This document shows, piece after piece, positions 63,806-64,000 of a DNA stretch of 64,000 bases (its first letter is position 1; each line of letters opens with the position of its first letter). The DNA is taken from assembly GCA_016199745.1 (NCBI GenBank), contig JACQFZ010000001.1:1-64000 (forward strand), read 5' to 3'. Under the pieces are notes generated by a model that did no database searches, was not told where the DNA came from, and was given only the letters and a program-made list of their open reading frames with translations. Both the position numbers and the translations under genes were made by a program. Source of the DNA: Gammaproteobacteria bacterium. GTDB lineage: Bacteria; Pseudomonadota; Gammaproteobacteria; Acidiferrobacterales; Sulfurifustaceae.

Positions 63806-64000
63806 CGCGCCAGAAAAAGGAATGCGTGCCTCTCGTCGTGGTCGGCAAGGGGCACCGGGGGGAATTCTACATGGCCGGTATACGGGGCAGGGCTTCAGAA
63901 TTTTGCAATAAACTGAAGCTGAGACATTTCACACAAAGATCGAATCGACTGCATAAGCCGACTTGACGTCATGCACGATTTACTCGACGTGCGCGGCGAT
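63806..64000. other. right-end interval without a gene
   Basis: No gene that I can support. There is a seven-base-arm hairpin (GCTTCAG 63892-63898, CTGAAGC 63913-63919) with an AT-rich loop. No clear transposon end repeat is recognisable before the window ends. Confidence 0.4.

Noticed and set aside
1-64000. rRNA or tRNA genes
   Set aside because: No tRNA-like cloverleaf with an invariant TTCGA arm and no rRNA sequence was recognised by eye; a covariance-model scan would settle it.

Overview
The window reads as a chromosomal segment of a GC-rich gammaproteobacterium (composition judged by eye, not computed). Gene order supports this: miaB-ybeZ-ybeY-ybeX-lnt, leuS-lptE-holA-nadD-rsfS-rlmH-maf-rng-yhdP, tldD/pmbA, and kdsD-kdsC-lptC-lptA-lptB-rpoN-hpf-ptsN. 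The presence of hprK, rapZ, a mannose-type EIIA, HPr and EI after ptsN, with mgtE close by, points to a lineage outside the enterics, on the gamma/beta borderline. No rRNA, tRNA or CRISPR array was seen.

Layout. 1-2.25 kb is a decaying stretch: a gene tail, an unknown ORF, a DUF1805 gene, a possible phasin-like tail, a tiny membrane protein and a twice-frameshifted haem/HAMP sensor remnant. 2.38-7.7 kb is the miaB-ybeZ-ybeY-ybeX-lnt operon. 7.9-25.9 kb is a signalling block: a 1988-residue PAS/GAF histidine kinase with its LuxR-type regulator; a lone receiver; a tightly packed five-gene operon (TonB-dependent receptor, YfiR-like periplasmic protein, CHASE8-like histidine kinase, Rcp1-like receiver, receiver-GGDEF cyclase); a Skp-like chaperone; a membrane PAS-GAF-GGDEF-EAL protein; and a metallophosphoesterase. 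25.9-26.7 kb is non-coding and palindrome-rich. 26.7-29.5 kb holds an unknown helical protein, two tandem Sel1-type lipoproteins and a CDP-archaeol-synthase-like membrane protein. 29.6-43.8 kb is the leuS-to-yhdP housekeeping run with proA inserted and a nitrilase at the end. 43.9-51.2 kb carries an orphan GspE/PilB-like ATPase, tldD/pmbA, mgtE and a WYL-like protein. 51.3-61.4 kb (minus strand) is the Kdo/Lpt/sigma-54/PTS run. 61.5-64 kb holds a kef antiporter wreck, a methyltransferase, a quinone reductase and a truncated serine recombinase.

How the parts work together. The housekeeping runs cover envelope building (Lnt, LptE, LptA, LptB, LptC, KdsC, KdsD, YhdP), ribosome and RNA maturation (YbeY, YbeZ, RsfS, RlmH, RNase G, MiaB, LeuRS) and nitrogen/carbon regulatory phosphotransfer (EI-HPr-EIIA with HprK, RapZ and sigma-54). 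The accessory signalling block separates lnt from leuS and appears to run from the outer membrane through the periplasm and a membrane kinase to cyclic-di-GMP turnover. This operon is the best candidate for an undescribed system.

Genome-dynamics signals include a family of GC-rich palindromic repeats (consensus near GGGAGAGGGGAT) scattered between genes. One copy appears to lie in frame inside leuS. There are also several gene wrecks, and the HPr-linked EIIA has lost its usual active-site histidine.
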